Below, piece after piece: positions 37,858 through 49,431 of a stretch of 64,000 nucleotides of DNA. The stretch's first letter is position 1; every line of letters starts with the position of its first letter. This stretch comes from Dryomyza anilis (lineage: Eukaryota > Arthropoda > Insecta > Diptera > Dryomyzidae): the NCBI GenBank assembly GCA_951804985.1, contig OX638132.1, forward strand, positions 101,980,026-102,044,025, in the 5' to 3' direction. The position numbers were made by a program, and so were the translations under genes. The notes beneath the pieces are model-generated. The model was given only the letters and a program-made list of their open reading frames with translations, did not search any database and was not told the origin of the DNA.

Positions 37858-38890
37858 GCATCACGTCTAAACCGCTGTACCGATTTGACAGAAATTTTAA
37901 ACGGAGATATTATGGGGTCTGGAGGCAATTTATGGGCGAATTTTACAAAGGGGCGTGGCAACTCCCATACAATTATATAACTCGGCACTTAGACAAGCTA
38001 AGAACATGGAAAATAAAACTCAAATAATACAAAAAAATACTACAAAAGAAAAAATACTACAAAAAAAGCAATAGCAATGCAGAAACCAAAAATGAAAATA
38101 AAAGCAAAATCAAAAACACAAAAACAAAAGTATCATAAAAAAAAGCAAAAACACAAATACAAAACAAAAAATCAATAGCAAAAAAAAAAATAAAAAAAAA
38201 CAAAATCAAATCAAATCAAATTCAACAGCAAAAATACAAATACAAAAGCAAAAATAAAAAAAAAAACAGAAAAAACAACAACGCAAAAGCAAACCAAAAA
38301 CAAAAATAAAATCAAAACCAAAAAATCAAATGGAAAAACAAAAAGAAGATAAAAAAACATAAGCAAAAACAAAAGAGAAACACAAACACTAATCGCTAAA
38401 ACAAAACCATAAACACAAAATAAAATCACAAACAAAAGAAAAACAAAAAGGAAGGCAAAATATAAACGCAAAAATGTAAAAATACAAAAAAAATAGAAAA
38501 AAACAAAATAAAAACAGAAGCAAAAACACAATAAAATCAAACACAATATAGAAAAATAAAAATAAAAACAAAAGCAAAAACACAAACACAAACCCAAACA
38601 AAAAAAAAAACAAAAAGAAAGGCAAAAAATAAAAGCAAAAATGCAAAAATACGAAAAAAAAAATAGAAAAAAACAAAATAAAATAAAAACAGAAGCAAAA
38701 ACACAAAAAAAATCAAACACAATATAGAAAAATAAAAAATAAAAGCAAAAACACAAACACAAACCCAAACCCAAAAAAATAAAAACTGAAACAGAAATGT
38801 AAAAACACTTAATAAAATCAAAAACAAAGTAACAAAAAAAAAACAAAAACACAAAAAGAAAGAAAAGCAAAAAACAAAATACCAAATCAA
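37858..38890 (+). mobile_element. Helitron-like A-rich element, copy III
   Basis: Head matches 15107-15230: CATCACGTCTAAACCGCTG, a GGGGTCTGGAGG block and AACTCCCATACAA, then ACTCGGCAC. It is followed by about 870 bases of A-rich sequence (AAAACACAAAAGC-type, almost no T, 38010-38885). No recognisable 3' hairpin end. Reverse-strand Phe/Leu/Cys-rich frames across it are low-complexity artefacts. Confidence 0.5.
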
Positions 38891-40640
38891 CACTCCGATG
38901 CGCAGCATGTTATCTTTGTAGTCGAAAGTATAAAAAATATTAGAAAAAACTCGTCGAAAGTATATATAATATAAGAAATCAAACTAGTCAATTGAATTTT
39001 CAAAATTGTAGTAGGAAACGCGCTTTAAACTGGTCATAAAAATAACTATAAATATTCTGTAGAATACGAGTAATAGAAAACACTTGGTAGAGCATTGCTG
39101 AAGCCAGAACCTGACATTGTCAACATCCTGTCGTATGTGCCGCAAGTTGGCACTCAGTGCGCCACACTCTGGCAGCACTTGTGAGGACAGACCAGATCCA
39201 GCCACAAGTCGCTACTTGACAAAATGCAAATTTATGCAAGCTTCTCAATTGTTATCACCAGAGTTTGCAATTATTTTAATGGCAACAGTCACAGCGATGG
39301 CAACAAGAAGGGCAGCAATGCAAAGTATGCCAAGTGTCGCAAATAACGAAACTTGAAAAGACGCTGATGTTTGTAATGGTTGCTATAAGCAGGCTTAAGT
39401 GTGACTCCCAAATGTGATAAATAATTTTGGAATTTATGTTTGCGATTTGGCAAGTTTTTAAATCTAATTTATGATAATGCTATTAAATGAAGAGTGTTGA
39501 AATTAAATGTTGAAAGTATTAAAGAGGCAAAAAGGACTATTTTTTTTTAAACTTAATAAAATTTATTTAAGAAAAGATTGTTAACTTATTAAAAAAAATT
39601 TAATTATAACAACATTTATTAAAAACAAAATTTAAACTCATTTTCAGCTTAAATATATTTAGTATGTCGAAATAAAATAACCAAAAAAATTGTTACAAAA
39701 AAACTTTTACAAATATTACACACTAAAGCGGCATCATAAATGCCTAAAATATTCTTCGATAATTCCAGCAAATAAAGCGAACTTTATCAATTTCCAGGTA
39801 ATTTTAGTTTTTTAATATTTTACGACTTCCTGTGTTTGTTGTATTCTACAAGATGCAACTTCCGGTATAGAGTAATATTTTTATAATACCAAAAACCAAC
39901 TATGAAACGCTTCGTCAAACAATATGAAAAGAGCAACCATGTTGGACACATGGAAACATCCAACAATTCAGCTGCCAATCGATCCGTCATCTTGCAAGCC
40001 ATAAATTGGCCACGCATTTTAAATTGAATTTTAAGAGTTACAACAAATAATATAGATAATCATAAAAATATAGTAACAATATATTGCAAAAAAAATAATT
40101 CAATACAATCCCTGGCAATAGGAAGACATAGCAAAATAGCACAAATCAAATCAAGCTGAACAGAGAGCTCAACGTGTTTTCAAAAGTGGTCAAAATGTTC
40201 CAAACAGCAAAATAAAAATAAAATTTCACACAGCAGCAACGTTAGAAAATTGCGGAAGTGAAATCTTAAAAATTGATTGGAAAAATATGTGCGGAAGTAA
40301 CAGGTTTAAGTAGGATTTTAGATGCTTTTATTGTTGAACAAATACAGGATGCAGTACAGCAATTTGCAATTTCTACCAACCACATAACAAAATAAAGACT
40401 TAAGGACTTTATACAGTTCATATTACTATAAATGAATTCTAAGTGATAAATATTATTTTAGGAATGAATTTAAATGTAGTAAAAAGTGGAATTTTGAATT
40501 AAAAAAATAAAAATTAATTTTTAGTGAAAAATTTATTAAAAAATTAAATTTTTTTAGTGAAAATAAACTTGTCTCTAATAAATCTATAAATTTGCTGAAA
40601 ATAAAATACAAAAATTAAACTAAATATTCATCTTCACCAA
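38891..40640. other. Non-coding DNA with a GC-richer island
   Basis: The stretch 39110-39360 is unique and less AT-biased, rich in GGCAAC, CACTTG and CAGC phrases. It is a candidate conserved non-coding island. The rest is AT-rich with nothing recognised. Confidence 0.35.
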
Positions 40641-40848
40641 AGTGCGCACCAACCTTAGCACCACCCACTCGACAGACTTCAAACTATGTATTGTAAGCAA
40701 GGTCAAAAGAAGAAAGAAAAAATGTTACCGGCTTTCAGGCGCTGAAGCGCACATAAAATCGTTTTTTAATGACTGCGCGCCAGTGCTAAAAGAACTTAAA
40801 AGCATCCACATGACAGCTGTCAGTGACACGAAAACAAAGGTGACGGGT

Positions 40849-40905
40849 GCGGCGGAAAGGCGGCGGAAAGGCGGCGGAAAGGCGGCGGGAGGGCGGCGGT
40901 GGCTC
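40849..40905. repeat. GC-rich minisatellite GGCGGAAAGGC
   Basis: Three to five units of GGCGGAAAG/GGCGGGAGG. The open frame around it (40642-40977) has no recognisable domain. Confidence 0.8.
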
Positions 40906-41436
40906 CCATCACCAACAGACGACGCGACGGACAAAAATTTAATTGGCAATAAAAACATACCCGTCCTCCCCCAATGACATTAACAATGTCAAGAAATAGA
41001 AAACATTAAGAACAACAGCATTAAAAAGAACAACACTGAAAATGAACACAAAATAAATAAATGGCGACAAGTTCACAGCTGTAACGACTGCTGCCAGAGT
41101 ATTTTATTTTATGTTTACTGTGACCAGAAGTTGATCAAAATACCATTGTCAACAAAAATACTAATGTAGCAACAATTACTGGCAGCAATGCCAAGAGCAA
41201 CAATTTGCAGTTTAAATACGGCAAAAAGTTGGCACTACTGAGTGAATTTAATGATTTTAAAAAACCAATTAAAGTCGTTGCCAGGAAACGGAATTTGAAA
41301 ATGGTGCAGTTTTTACTGTGTCGAAGGCAACAAAGAAGGTGGCATTATTGGCTAAAATTGAACGATGCTCCATTTAAAAAATATTTAAAATTTTGTATAC
41401 ATTTTTATAATATTCATATAACATTTTTTTTTAACT

Positions 41437-43195
41437 AAAAATTAAAATTTGACTAAAAATTAAAGTTTTTACTCAAAATTATTTTCATGTCTATAAATTC
41501 AATTTTTCACTCTAAATTCAAAATTGTCACTAAAAATTAAATTTTTCACTAAAAAATTCAATTTTTCACTAAAAATTCAATTTTCACTAAAAATTAAATT
41601 TTTCACTAAAAATTAAATTTTTCACTAAAAATTAAATTTTTCACTAAAGATTCAATTTTCACTAAAAATTCAATTTTCACTAAAAATTCAATTTTTCACT
41701 AAAAATTCAAATTTTCACTAGAAATTCAATTTTTCACTAAAAATTCAATTTTTTACTAAAAATTCAATTTTTCACTAAAAATTCAATTTTTCACTAAAAA
41801 TTCAATTTTTCACTAAAAATTCAATTTTTCACTAAAAATTCAATTTTTCACTAAAAATTCCATTTTTCACTAAAAATTCAATTTTTCACTAAAAATTCAA
41901 TTTTTCACTAAAAATTCAATTTTTCACTAAAAATTAAATTTTTCACTAAAAATTAAATTTTTCACTAAAAATTAAATTTTTCACTAAAAATTAAATTTTC
42001 ACTAAAAATTAAATTTTTCACTAAAAATTAAATTTTTCACTAAAAATTAAATTTTTCACTAAAAATTAAATTTTTCACTAAAAATTAAATTTTCACTAAA
42101 AATTAAATTTTTCACTAAAAATTAAATTTTTCACTAAAAATTAAATTTTTCACTAAAAATTAAATTTTTCACTAAAAATTAAATTTTTCACTAAAAATTA
42201 AATTTTTCACTAAAAATTCAATTTTTCACTAAAAATTCAATATTTCACTAAAAATTCCATTTTTCACTAAAAATTCAATTTTTCAATCAAAATTCAAATT
42301 TTCACTGAAAATTCAACTTTTCACTAAAAAAATTCAACTTTCCACTCAAAAATAAAATTTTCACTAAAAAATTCAACTTTTCACTAAAAATTCAATTTGT
42401 CACTCTAAATTCAAAATTGTCACTAAAAATTCAATTTATCACTAAAAATTCAATTTTTCACTAAAATTTCAATTTTTCACTAAAAATTCAATTTTTCACA
42501 AGAATTTCAGTTTTTCACTAGAAATACAATTTTTCCCTAAAAAATTCAATTTTTCACTAATAAAACAATTTTTCACTAAAATATACAACTTTTCACTAAA
42601 AAAAAAATAAATTTTTCACTACAAATTCAATTTTTCACTAAAAAATAAAATTTTCTCTAAAAATTCAATTTTTCACTAAAAATTCAATTTTTCATTAAAA
42701 ATTCAATTTTTCACTAAAAATTCAAATTTTCACAACTTTTCACTAAAAAATAAAATTTTCACTAAAAATTCAATTTTTCACTAGAAATTCAATTTGTCAT
42801 TATAACTCAATTTTTCACTCAAAATACAATTTTTCACTCAAAATTCAAATTTTCACTGAAAATTCAATTTTTCACTATAAAATTCAATTTTTCACTGAAA
42901 ATTCAATTTTTCATTAAAAATTCAATTTTTCACTAGAAATTCAATTTGTCATTATAACTCAATTTTTCACTCAAAATTCAATTTTTCACTCAAAATTCAA
43001 ATTTTCACTGAAAATTCAAATTTTCACTATAAAATTCAATTTTTCACTGAAAATTCAATTTTTCACTAAAAATTCAAATTTTCATTAAAAATTAAATTTT
43101 CACTGAAAATTCAATTTTTCACTATAAAATTCAATTTTTCACTGAAAATTCATTTTTTTACTAAAAATTCAAGTTTTCACTAAAATTTAAATTTA
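41437..43195. repeat. 19-bp minisatellite, array B
   Basis: About 1.75 kb of the AAAATTCAATTTTTCACTA unit in the same orientation as array A. Long runs of a C-to-A variant (AAAATTAAATTTTTCACTA) occupy 41930-42200. The distal 900 bases are more degenerate and contain a local repeat of several units (42770-43140). Confidence 0.95.
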
Positions 43196-44118
43196 AGCTA
43201 AAAAAATAAAAATTAACTAAAAATAAAAATTGATTAAAAAAAACTTAATTCTTCAGTCAAATTTAAATTTTCTCCAAATCTTAATTTTCACTTTTTAGAC
43301 TTATTGGAATTATAAATTAAAAAATATGAACCGTTCGAATTGATTTAATGTAAATTCAGAAATTCCCTCAATATTTAAATTATTTCAATTATAAATATTG
43401 CAAATCAGATTTTATCTCTCTTATCACATTAGACTGTCGTTTTAAATAAATATGTCCTTGATAAAAAAAACATCATACATTAAACTAAGAGCCTCTCAAG
43501 TACGCAACAGCACCCAATTTGAAAAAAATACTCTACTTCCGCAACTTCATGTTGTGCGCTTCCGTTTGCCGCCAGCATCCGGTTTCCGTGCCGTTGCTCA
43601 AATGTGCCGCCATCAAGTGTCGCTCATTAATGGACCATTTTAAAAACATTACCATGCCAACTGCATACATAATGATGTCACGGGATCTGCGACATAAAAA
43701 TATGTTTTTCTTTCGCGTGCGAAAATCTGCTGAGAATATGAACAAAATAAAATATACAACACTCGACGCACTCAAATGTTGCGTTTTCACTTCAATTAGC
43801 CGGCACAAGGCGGCATTTAGATTATGGCTCAAAGACAATTTAAGCCAAATTTTTGTATGACATTGAAGCATGGCAGACGGGAGACAAAGAAGTGTAGGAA
43901 GAGCGAAATATCGAGAAAAACTTGAAAGCCACTTGACGACCGTATCGACAACAGTGACATGAAATGACAAATTCAATTATTTTTCCACTTAAAGAGCTGC
44001 CGAAATTGAAGCAGGCAAATATAATCTGTGTACACAGAATTTTACTAAGTAACGGAAATATCGAAATTTTTTTCAATTTTTAGTTATTATTTATTATTTT
44101 TTGAATTTTTTTAATTCT

Positions 44119-45007
44119 ACTTTAAATTCTTGAAATTCTTTAAATTCTTTAAATTCTTTAAATTCTTTAAATTCTTTAAATTCTTTAAATTCTTTAAATT
44201 CTTTAAATTCTTTAAATTCTGTAAATTCTTTAAATTCTTTAAATTCTTTAAATTCTTTAAATTCTTTAAATTCTTTAAATTCTTTAAATTCTTTAAATTC
44301 TTTAAATTCTTTAAATTCTTTAAATTCTTTAAATTCTTTAAATTCTTTAAATTCTTTAAATTCTTTAAATTCTTTAAATTCTTTAAATTCTTTAAATTCT
44401 TTAAATTCTTTAAATTCTTTAAATTCTTTAAATTCTTTAAATTCTTTAAATTCTTTAAATTCTTTAAATTCTTTAAATTCTTTAAATTCTTTAAATTCTT
44501 TAAATTCTTTAAATTCTTTAAATTCTTTAAATTCTTTAAATTCTTTAAATTCTTTAAATTCTTTAAATTCTTTAAATTCTTTAAATTCTTTAAATTCTTT
44601 AAATTCTTTAAATTCTTTAAATTCTTTAAATTCTTTAAATTCTTTAAATTCTTTAAATTCTTTAAATTCTTTAAATTCTTTAAATTCTTTAAATTCTTTA
44701 AATTCTTTAAATTCTTTAAATTCTTTAAATTCTTTAAATTCTTTAAATTCTTTAAATTCTTTAAATTCTTTAAATTCTTTAAATTCTTTAAATTCTTTAA
44801 ATTCTTTAAATTCTTTAAATTCTTTAAATTCTTTAAATTCTTTAAATTCTTTAAATTCTTTAAATTCTTTAAATTCTTTAAATTCTTTAAATTCTTTAAA
44901 TTCTTTAAATTCTTTAAATTCTTTAAATTCTTTAAATTCTTTAAATTCTTTAAATTCTTTAAATTCTTTAAATTTTTTTAATTCTTTAAATTCTTTAAAT
45001 TCTTTTA
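44119..45007. repeat. 9-bp array TTTAAATTC, array D
   Basis: About 890 bases, close to 98 units, nearly perfect; one early variant (CTGTAAATT near 44220) and a T-run near the right end (44970). Being 9 bases long and stop-free, it gives a 283-residue Phe-Lys frame that is not a gene. It is inverted relative to 47184-48275. Confidence 0.97.
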
Positions 45008-47183
45008 AAACCTTAAATTTCCTTAAGTCTTTCCATTTATATTTGGACTTTTAAAACTTACTCTTACTCACCTCAGTCCACTCATTTATCATATTTGCAA
45101 AAATATTCATGAATTCACTTCATTCCCATCTTCACTCACATAACACACGAAGTCTCTTAATTACGAGATTGCTGCAATTAACAGCGAATGTTTTCCCAAG
45201 AAACTGCTACACGTATTTCGCAATGATTTCAATTTATAATTCATTCCCACATCCTTATGTGATGCAAAGAAATACAAACAAATAAACACGTACAAATGGA
45301 AGAAAGTAATTTTCCTGTTCAATTAATGGAAAAACGAATTTCTTGTGAAAAAAGAAACTTAAATAATGATGTTTGCAGAAAAGCACAGCAGCTACTTCAC
45401 CTGTCGAGTGTATCGTATATAAAAAGTACTTTTCAAAGTTCATTAAATTCATAATTTATGCATTGAAAGAATGTTAAAATCAATGAGGTTATTTATAGCA
45501 ATATTACTGTGGTGAAATATATTTATTTTTCTACATTTATACTCAATTATTTAAAAATACTTAATACTCATACGTTAGGAGGTTTAAACTCAATTTGAAA
45601 ATTAAAATCTTCTAATTATTACTAAATCTAAAAAGATTTTATTAATACTTTAAATACTTTATTCAGTTTTATGATTTGAGTATTGCGCAGTTTTTCGATT
45701 TGTTTTCATTTAAGCTGCTTTTAAATAAAGTAATAAAAAAGCACGTTACTCATACGCACCATTGCACCCAGCTTCTGACTTCTAGGAGCTTTGCACACAA
45801 AGTTTTCTCATTTGACTGCAATGTGAAAATAAATTTCCAACCTTAACTTTGTGGTCAAACCAAATGATTAATCACTTAACTCACCAACTATCTATCGATA
45901 ATGTTTTTATTTTGTTTTTCAGTTTAAAACAAAGTTTTACTGAAAAAAAAACATTTTTAACAAGAAGTTTAACAAAACATGCGTTAAGCTCGTTATCTCA
46001 CTTCCAAAGGAAAATATAAAATAAACCTAAAATTAACAAACTTTTGACATAAATTCACTTTTATGCTGACTTCACGCACAAATAGAAAATTATGCTAATG
46101 TAAAATAAGGTTCTATTTAGCATGTTGACATTTTCATATAATTATGTTAAACATAATAATAAATATTGGTTTAATACTTTAAATTCTTGGAATTCTTCAA
46201 TGTCTATAAATTTCTCCAAATTCTTCTAAATTTTTTTAATTATTCAAAATTTCATTTAATTCTTCAAAATTTATTTAAGTTCTTTATTAAATTATATTAA
46301 TTCTTCAAAATTTCTTTAAATTCTTTATAATTTATTTTTCAATTCTTTAAATCGTCGAATTTTTTTTTTAACCAAATGTCATTTTTCATTATTTCGAATT
46401 TGCCAAGGGATCAAAACTCTACCCAAAGAGTTGAAGTTCATTAACGTAATGTGTGTTACGTGGCATTCGACACACTTTTGTTGCGTCTAAATGTAGACAA
46501 TGAAAATGTAACTCAGGTCAGAAGGCGCTGTAGTTGTACCTACCACATTCGAACATTAAAATGTAAAATGTTTTTCTTTTATTTAATAAATTTTGCAACC
46601 CTTTTTGCGGTTTTTAATGCTGGCAATCGTGCCAGTATCGGTAGTATTCATCATCAATCATTCGTAGCTAGCATTGGCAACCTAAAGCTACACTCCAAAA
46701 TTTTACAAATTTACCTTATATAGAGTGTCTGCATAAATTTACATAATTCACAAAACTAATTGCTAAAGTCAAACTGTGGCCATCGGACATTGGAAGGTGC
46801 CAAAGAGCCTCCGCCCAAAGCATGTCCTTTAAATGCATCACTGACTTGGAAAATAAATTGTAATCGCACCACGTTGACCACGATGTCCGCCACAATGTGC
46901 ACTTTTCCATATATCTGCTTGAGGCTTGAGTGAATTTAATTATTTCATGTCACACCGCATGGGCTTCTTAATTGTTACGGATGCTACCAAGTGGTTTTGA
47001 GGTGTACTCTAAACTTGAAATTATTTTGTGGCTGTTTTGAAAGTGGCATTAAAAACTACAAATTGATGTGGAAGTTTTGTGTTTTAATTTAATATTGGGC
47101 TCCTAATGAATATAAATTGCTAAAGGCAGTTTATTATAAATTACATAGTACAACATACATATATTCAATTTTATAATTTCAGG
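45008..47183. other. Spacer between the two inverted 9-bp arrays
   Basis: About 2.2 kb, AT-rich, with the degenerate 9-bp remnant at 46170-46350 and a less AT-biased stretch at 46440-46920. No exon with convincing splice sites and receptor homology was found. Confidence 0.45.
46170..46350. repeat. Degenerate remnant of the 9-bp repeat
   Basis: Loose TTTAAATTCTT and AATTCTTCAAA phrases between the two main arrays, in the orientation of array D. Confidence 0.5.
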
Positions 47184-48275
47184 AGAATTGAAAGAATTTA
47201 AAGAATTTAAGGAATTTAAAGAATTTAAAGAATTTAAAGAATTTAAAGAATTTAAAGAATTTAAAGAATTTAAAGAATTTAAAGAATTTAAAGAATTTAA
47301 AGCATTTAAAGAATTTAAAGAATTTGAAGAATTTAAAGAATTTAAAGAATTTAAAGAATTTAAAGAATTTAAAGAATTTAAAGAATTTAAAGAATTTAAA
47401 GAATTTAAAGAATTTAAAGAATTTAAAGAATTTAAAGAATTTAAAGAATTTAAAGAATTTAAAGAATTTAAAGAATTTAAAGAATTTAAAGAATTTAAAG
47501 AATTTAAAGAATTTAAAGAATTTAAAGATTTTAAATAATTTAAATAATTTAAAGAATTTAAAGAATTTAAAGAATTTAAAGAATTTAAAGAATTTAAAGA
47601 ATTTAAAGAATTTAAAGAATTTAAAGTATTTAAAGAATTTAAAGAATTTAAAGAATTTAAAGAATTTAAAGAATTTAAAGAATTTAAAGAATTTAAAGAA
47701 TTTAAAGAATTTAAAGAATTTAAAGAATTTAAAGAATTTAAAGAATTTAAAGAATTTAAAGAATTTAAAGAATTTAAAGAATTTAAAGAATTTAAAGAAT
47801 TTAAAGAATTTAAAGAATTTAAAGAATTTAAAGAATTTAAAGAATTTAAAGAATTTAAAGAATTTAAAGAATTTAAAGAATTTAAAGAATTTAAAGAATT
47901 TAAAGAATTTAAAGAATTTAAAGAATTTAAAGAATTTAAAGAATTTAAAGAATTTAAAGAATTTAAAGAATTTAAAGAATTTAAAGAATTTAAAGAATTT
48001 AAAGAATTTAAAGAATTTAAAGAATTTAAAGAATTTAAAGAATTTAAAGAATTTAAAGAATTTAAAGAATTTAAAGAATTTAAAGAATTTAAAGAATTTA
48101 AAGAATTTAAAGAATTTAAAGAATTTAAAGAATTTAAAGAATTTAAAGAATTTAAAGAATTTAAAGAATTTAAAGAATTTAAAGAATTTAAAGAATTTAA
48201 AGAATTTAAAGAATTTAAAGAATTTAAAGAATTTGAAGAATTTAAAGAATTTAAAGAATTTAAAGAATTTAAAGA
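47184..48275. repeat. 9-bp array GAATTTAAA, array E, beside the Dop1R1 exon
   Basis: About 1.09 kb, close to 120 units of GAATTTAAA, the reverse complement of array D. Variants are rare (near 47209, 47302, 47329, 47527-47547, 47629 and 48233). It starts directly after ATAATTTCAG (ending 47182), a plausible splice acceptor, and ends about 130 bases before the receptor exon at 48403. Three frames are open (EFK, NLK and, in reverse, SLN), giving artefactual proteins up to 399 residues. Confidence 0.97.
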
Positions 48276-48402
48276 ATATTGATAAACTAGGTTTGAATCC
48301 ACATAGCTTTAGAATTTTGGTTCCAGATTTTGCTTTTAAAAGCTATTAAAAGTTTATTTTATAATATATAAAATATGAAATTTTTCCATTATGCAATTTC
48401 AG

Positions 48403-48508
48403 GTGACGTCATACTTTAATGAAACCTCCTGGATCAATCCATCGGAAGGCGATACAATCGTTGGTGAGGATCCGGATACGGTGTCACTTGTTTCAATATT
48501 AGTTGTTG
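48403..48508 (+). CDS. Dop1R1: Dop1R1 internal exon: distal N-terminus and start of TM1
   Basis: Internal coding exon of the D1-like dopamine receptor Dop1R1, a Gs-coupled plasma-membrane GPCR that raises cAMP. It follows a TTTCAG acceptor and ends at a GTAAAG donor with one base of a split Gly codon, giving 35 whole codons. The peptide runs V-T-S-Y-F-N-E-T-S-W, with an N-glycosylation sequon (NET) at residues 6-8. It continues through an acidic stretch (GEDPD) into the first TM1 residues (SLVSILVV). From memory of the fly protein the residues align through this segment, including the DTIVGE block. The frame is closed upstream by TGA at 48376, but an in-frame ATG lies at 48391, 12 bases before the exon. 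The first coding exon is not seen. A perfect CRE octamer, TGACGTCA, covers 48404-48411. A long 9-bp tandem array ends about 130 bp upstream. Confidence 0.93.
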
Positions 48509-48910
48509 GTAAAGTAAATGTCGTTGAATGTCCTTCAATTATTTGACAAGCATGAACAATTTTTTTTTTGTTTTTTTTTATATTTCTCTTTTTTTATTAT
48601 TAAATTTTATATTTTTTTAGTTTAATTATTAATTCTAAATTTTTAAATTTTCATCCAAATTGCATAGATATTCAATGTTAATATTTTCAGAGTAGTAAAA
48701 AATAGAAAAAGCACGGAATGGAAAATATTTTATATTTCTTTAAATTATTTAGACATTTTTTTGAAGTTTTTAAATATTTTATACATCTATTGCTTGTTTT
48801 TGTTCATGTGTTGCATCTTGAATTTCAATTTATTGATTTGTCTTCATTTCAATACTTTGTCTCTCATTCATTCTCCATCCAACATTCGTCTTTTTTCCTT
48901 CCTCTTGCAG
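48509..48910 (+). other. Dop1R1 short intron
   Basis: Phase-1 intron of 402 bases, starting GTAAAG and ending in a pyrimidine-rich tract and TTGCAG. It is T-rich, with no recognised element. A frame starting at ATG 48718 runs without a stop into the TM1 exon; this is probably chance but would allow an intron-retention or alternative-start product. Confidence 0.85.
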
Positions 48911-49090
48911 GGATCTTCCTATCGGTACTGATATTTCTCTCAGTTGCCGGCAACATCCTCGTCTGCCTAGCAATCTACACGGAGCGTAGTCTGCGACGCA
49001 TCGGCAACCTGTTTCTGGCTTCGCTGGCGATCGCAGATCTTTTTGTTGCATCGCTGGTGATGACGTTTGCGGGTGTCAACGATTTGTTAG
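48911..49090 (+). CDS. Dop1R1: Dop1R1 internal exon: TM1, intracellular loop 1, TM2
   Basis: Second recognisable exon of the dopamine receptor, 180 bases, between a pyrimidine-rich TTGCAG acceptor and a GTATGT donor. Joined to the previous exon it completes the Gly codon and gives [19 protein letters not shown], which is TM1 with the class A Gly-Asn (1.50). The basic loop TERSLRRIG follows, then TM2 with LAIAD, whose Asp is the conserved sodium-site residue 2.50. The exon ends in VNDLL plus one base of a Gly codon. The residues match fly Dop1R1 almost throughout, so the call is firm. The exon is clearly richer in G+C than its surroundings. The upstream intron (48509-48910) is 402 bases; the downstream intron (49091-58152) is about 9.06 kb and full of repeats. 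An open frame enters this exon from the intron at 48718, but I treat that as intron read-through. Confidence 0.96.
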
Positions 49091-49169
49091 GTATGTACTT
49101 CAAAATATATGAAAATAACTATAAAATATTAAAATTTGAATATTAACTCATTTACTCTCTGTGGCTGTT

Positions 49170-49420
49170 TCGGGTCTAGTTCAAAGAATTTAAAAATATT
49201 GATTCCGGTTCCTGTTCCAACAAAAAAAAAATATATGGTTTCCGATCCCCGTTCCAGTTAAACCCATTTTTCAAAAACGGTTCAGATTCCGGTTCCAAAA
49301 ATCGTAACGGTTCCGGATCCAAAAATCAATCAAAAAGGGTCCGATTAAGATTTTTTGCCTCTCTGACAGGGACTAAAACCGTTTGAAATATCGGTTCAGA
49401 TAGTTTTAGGAGTCTTCGTT
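49170..49420. repeat. GGTTCCG-rich repeat
   Basis: Multiple GGTTCCGG and CGGTTC phrases, inverse of the GGAACCG-rich part of 19945-20270, and both contain a CAGGGAC-type phrase. Immediately left of the MITE at 49432. Confidence 0.6.
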
Positions 49421-49431
49421 TTTATATAATA

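Noticed and set aside
35069..38908. Reverse-strand hydrophobic frames resembling membrane proteins
   Set aside because: Produced by purine-rich or A-rich low-complexity DNA; no motif, several overlapping frames equally open.
40642..40977. 111-residue basic frame
   Set aside because: Contains a GGCGGAAAG minisatellite, has an equally open reverse frame and no recognised domain.
43519..43976. 113- and 147-residue frames on opposite strands
   Set aside because: Overlapping open frames on both strands with no domain or splice support; left uncalled.
44130..44981. 283-residue Phe/Lys open frame
   Set aside because: Direct reading of the 9-bp TTTAAATTC array; stop-free because the unit is three codons long.
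47103..48349. Ser-Leu-Asn, Glu-Phe-Lys and Lys-Asn-Leu frames up to 399 residues on both strands
   Set aside because: All are readings of the GAATTTAAA array; no unique protein sequence beyond short tails.
48718..49146. 142-residue frame including TM1-TM2 as a complete small gene
   Set aside because: Its first third is intron sequence and its end reads past a GTATGT donor; the receptor exon boundaries explain it.
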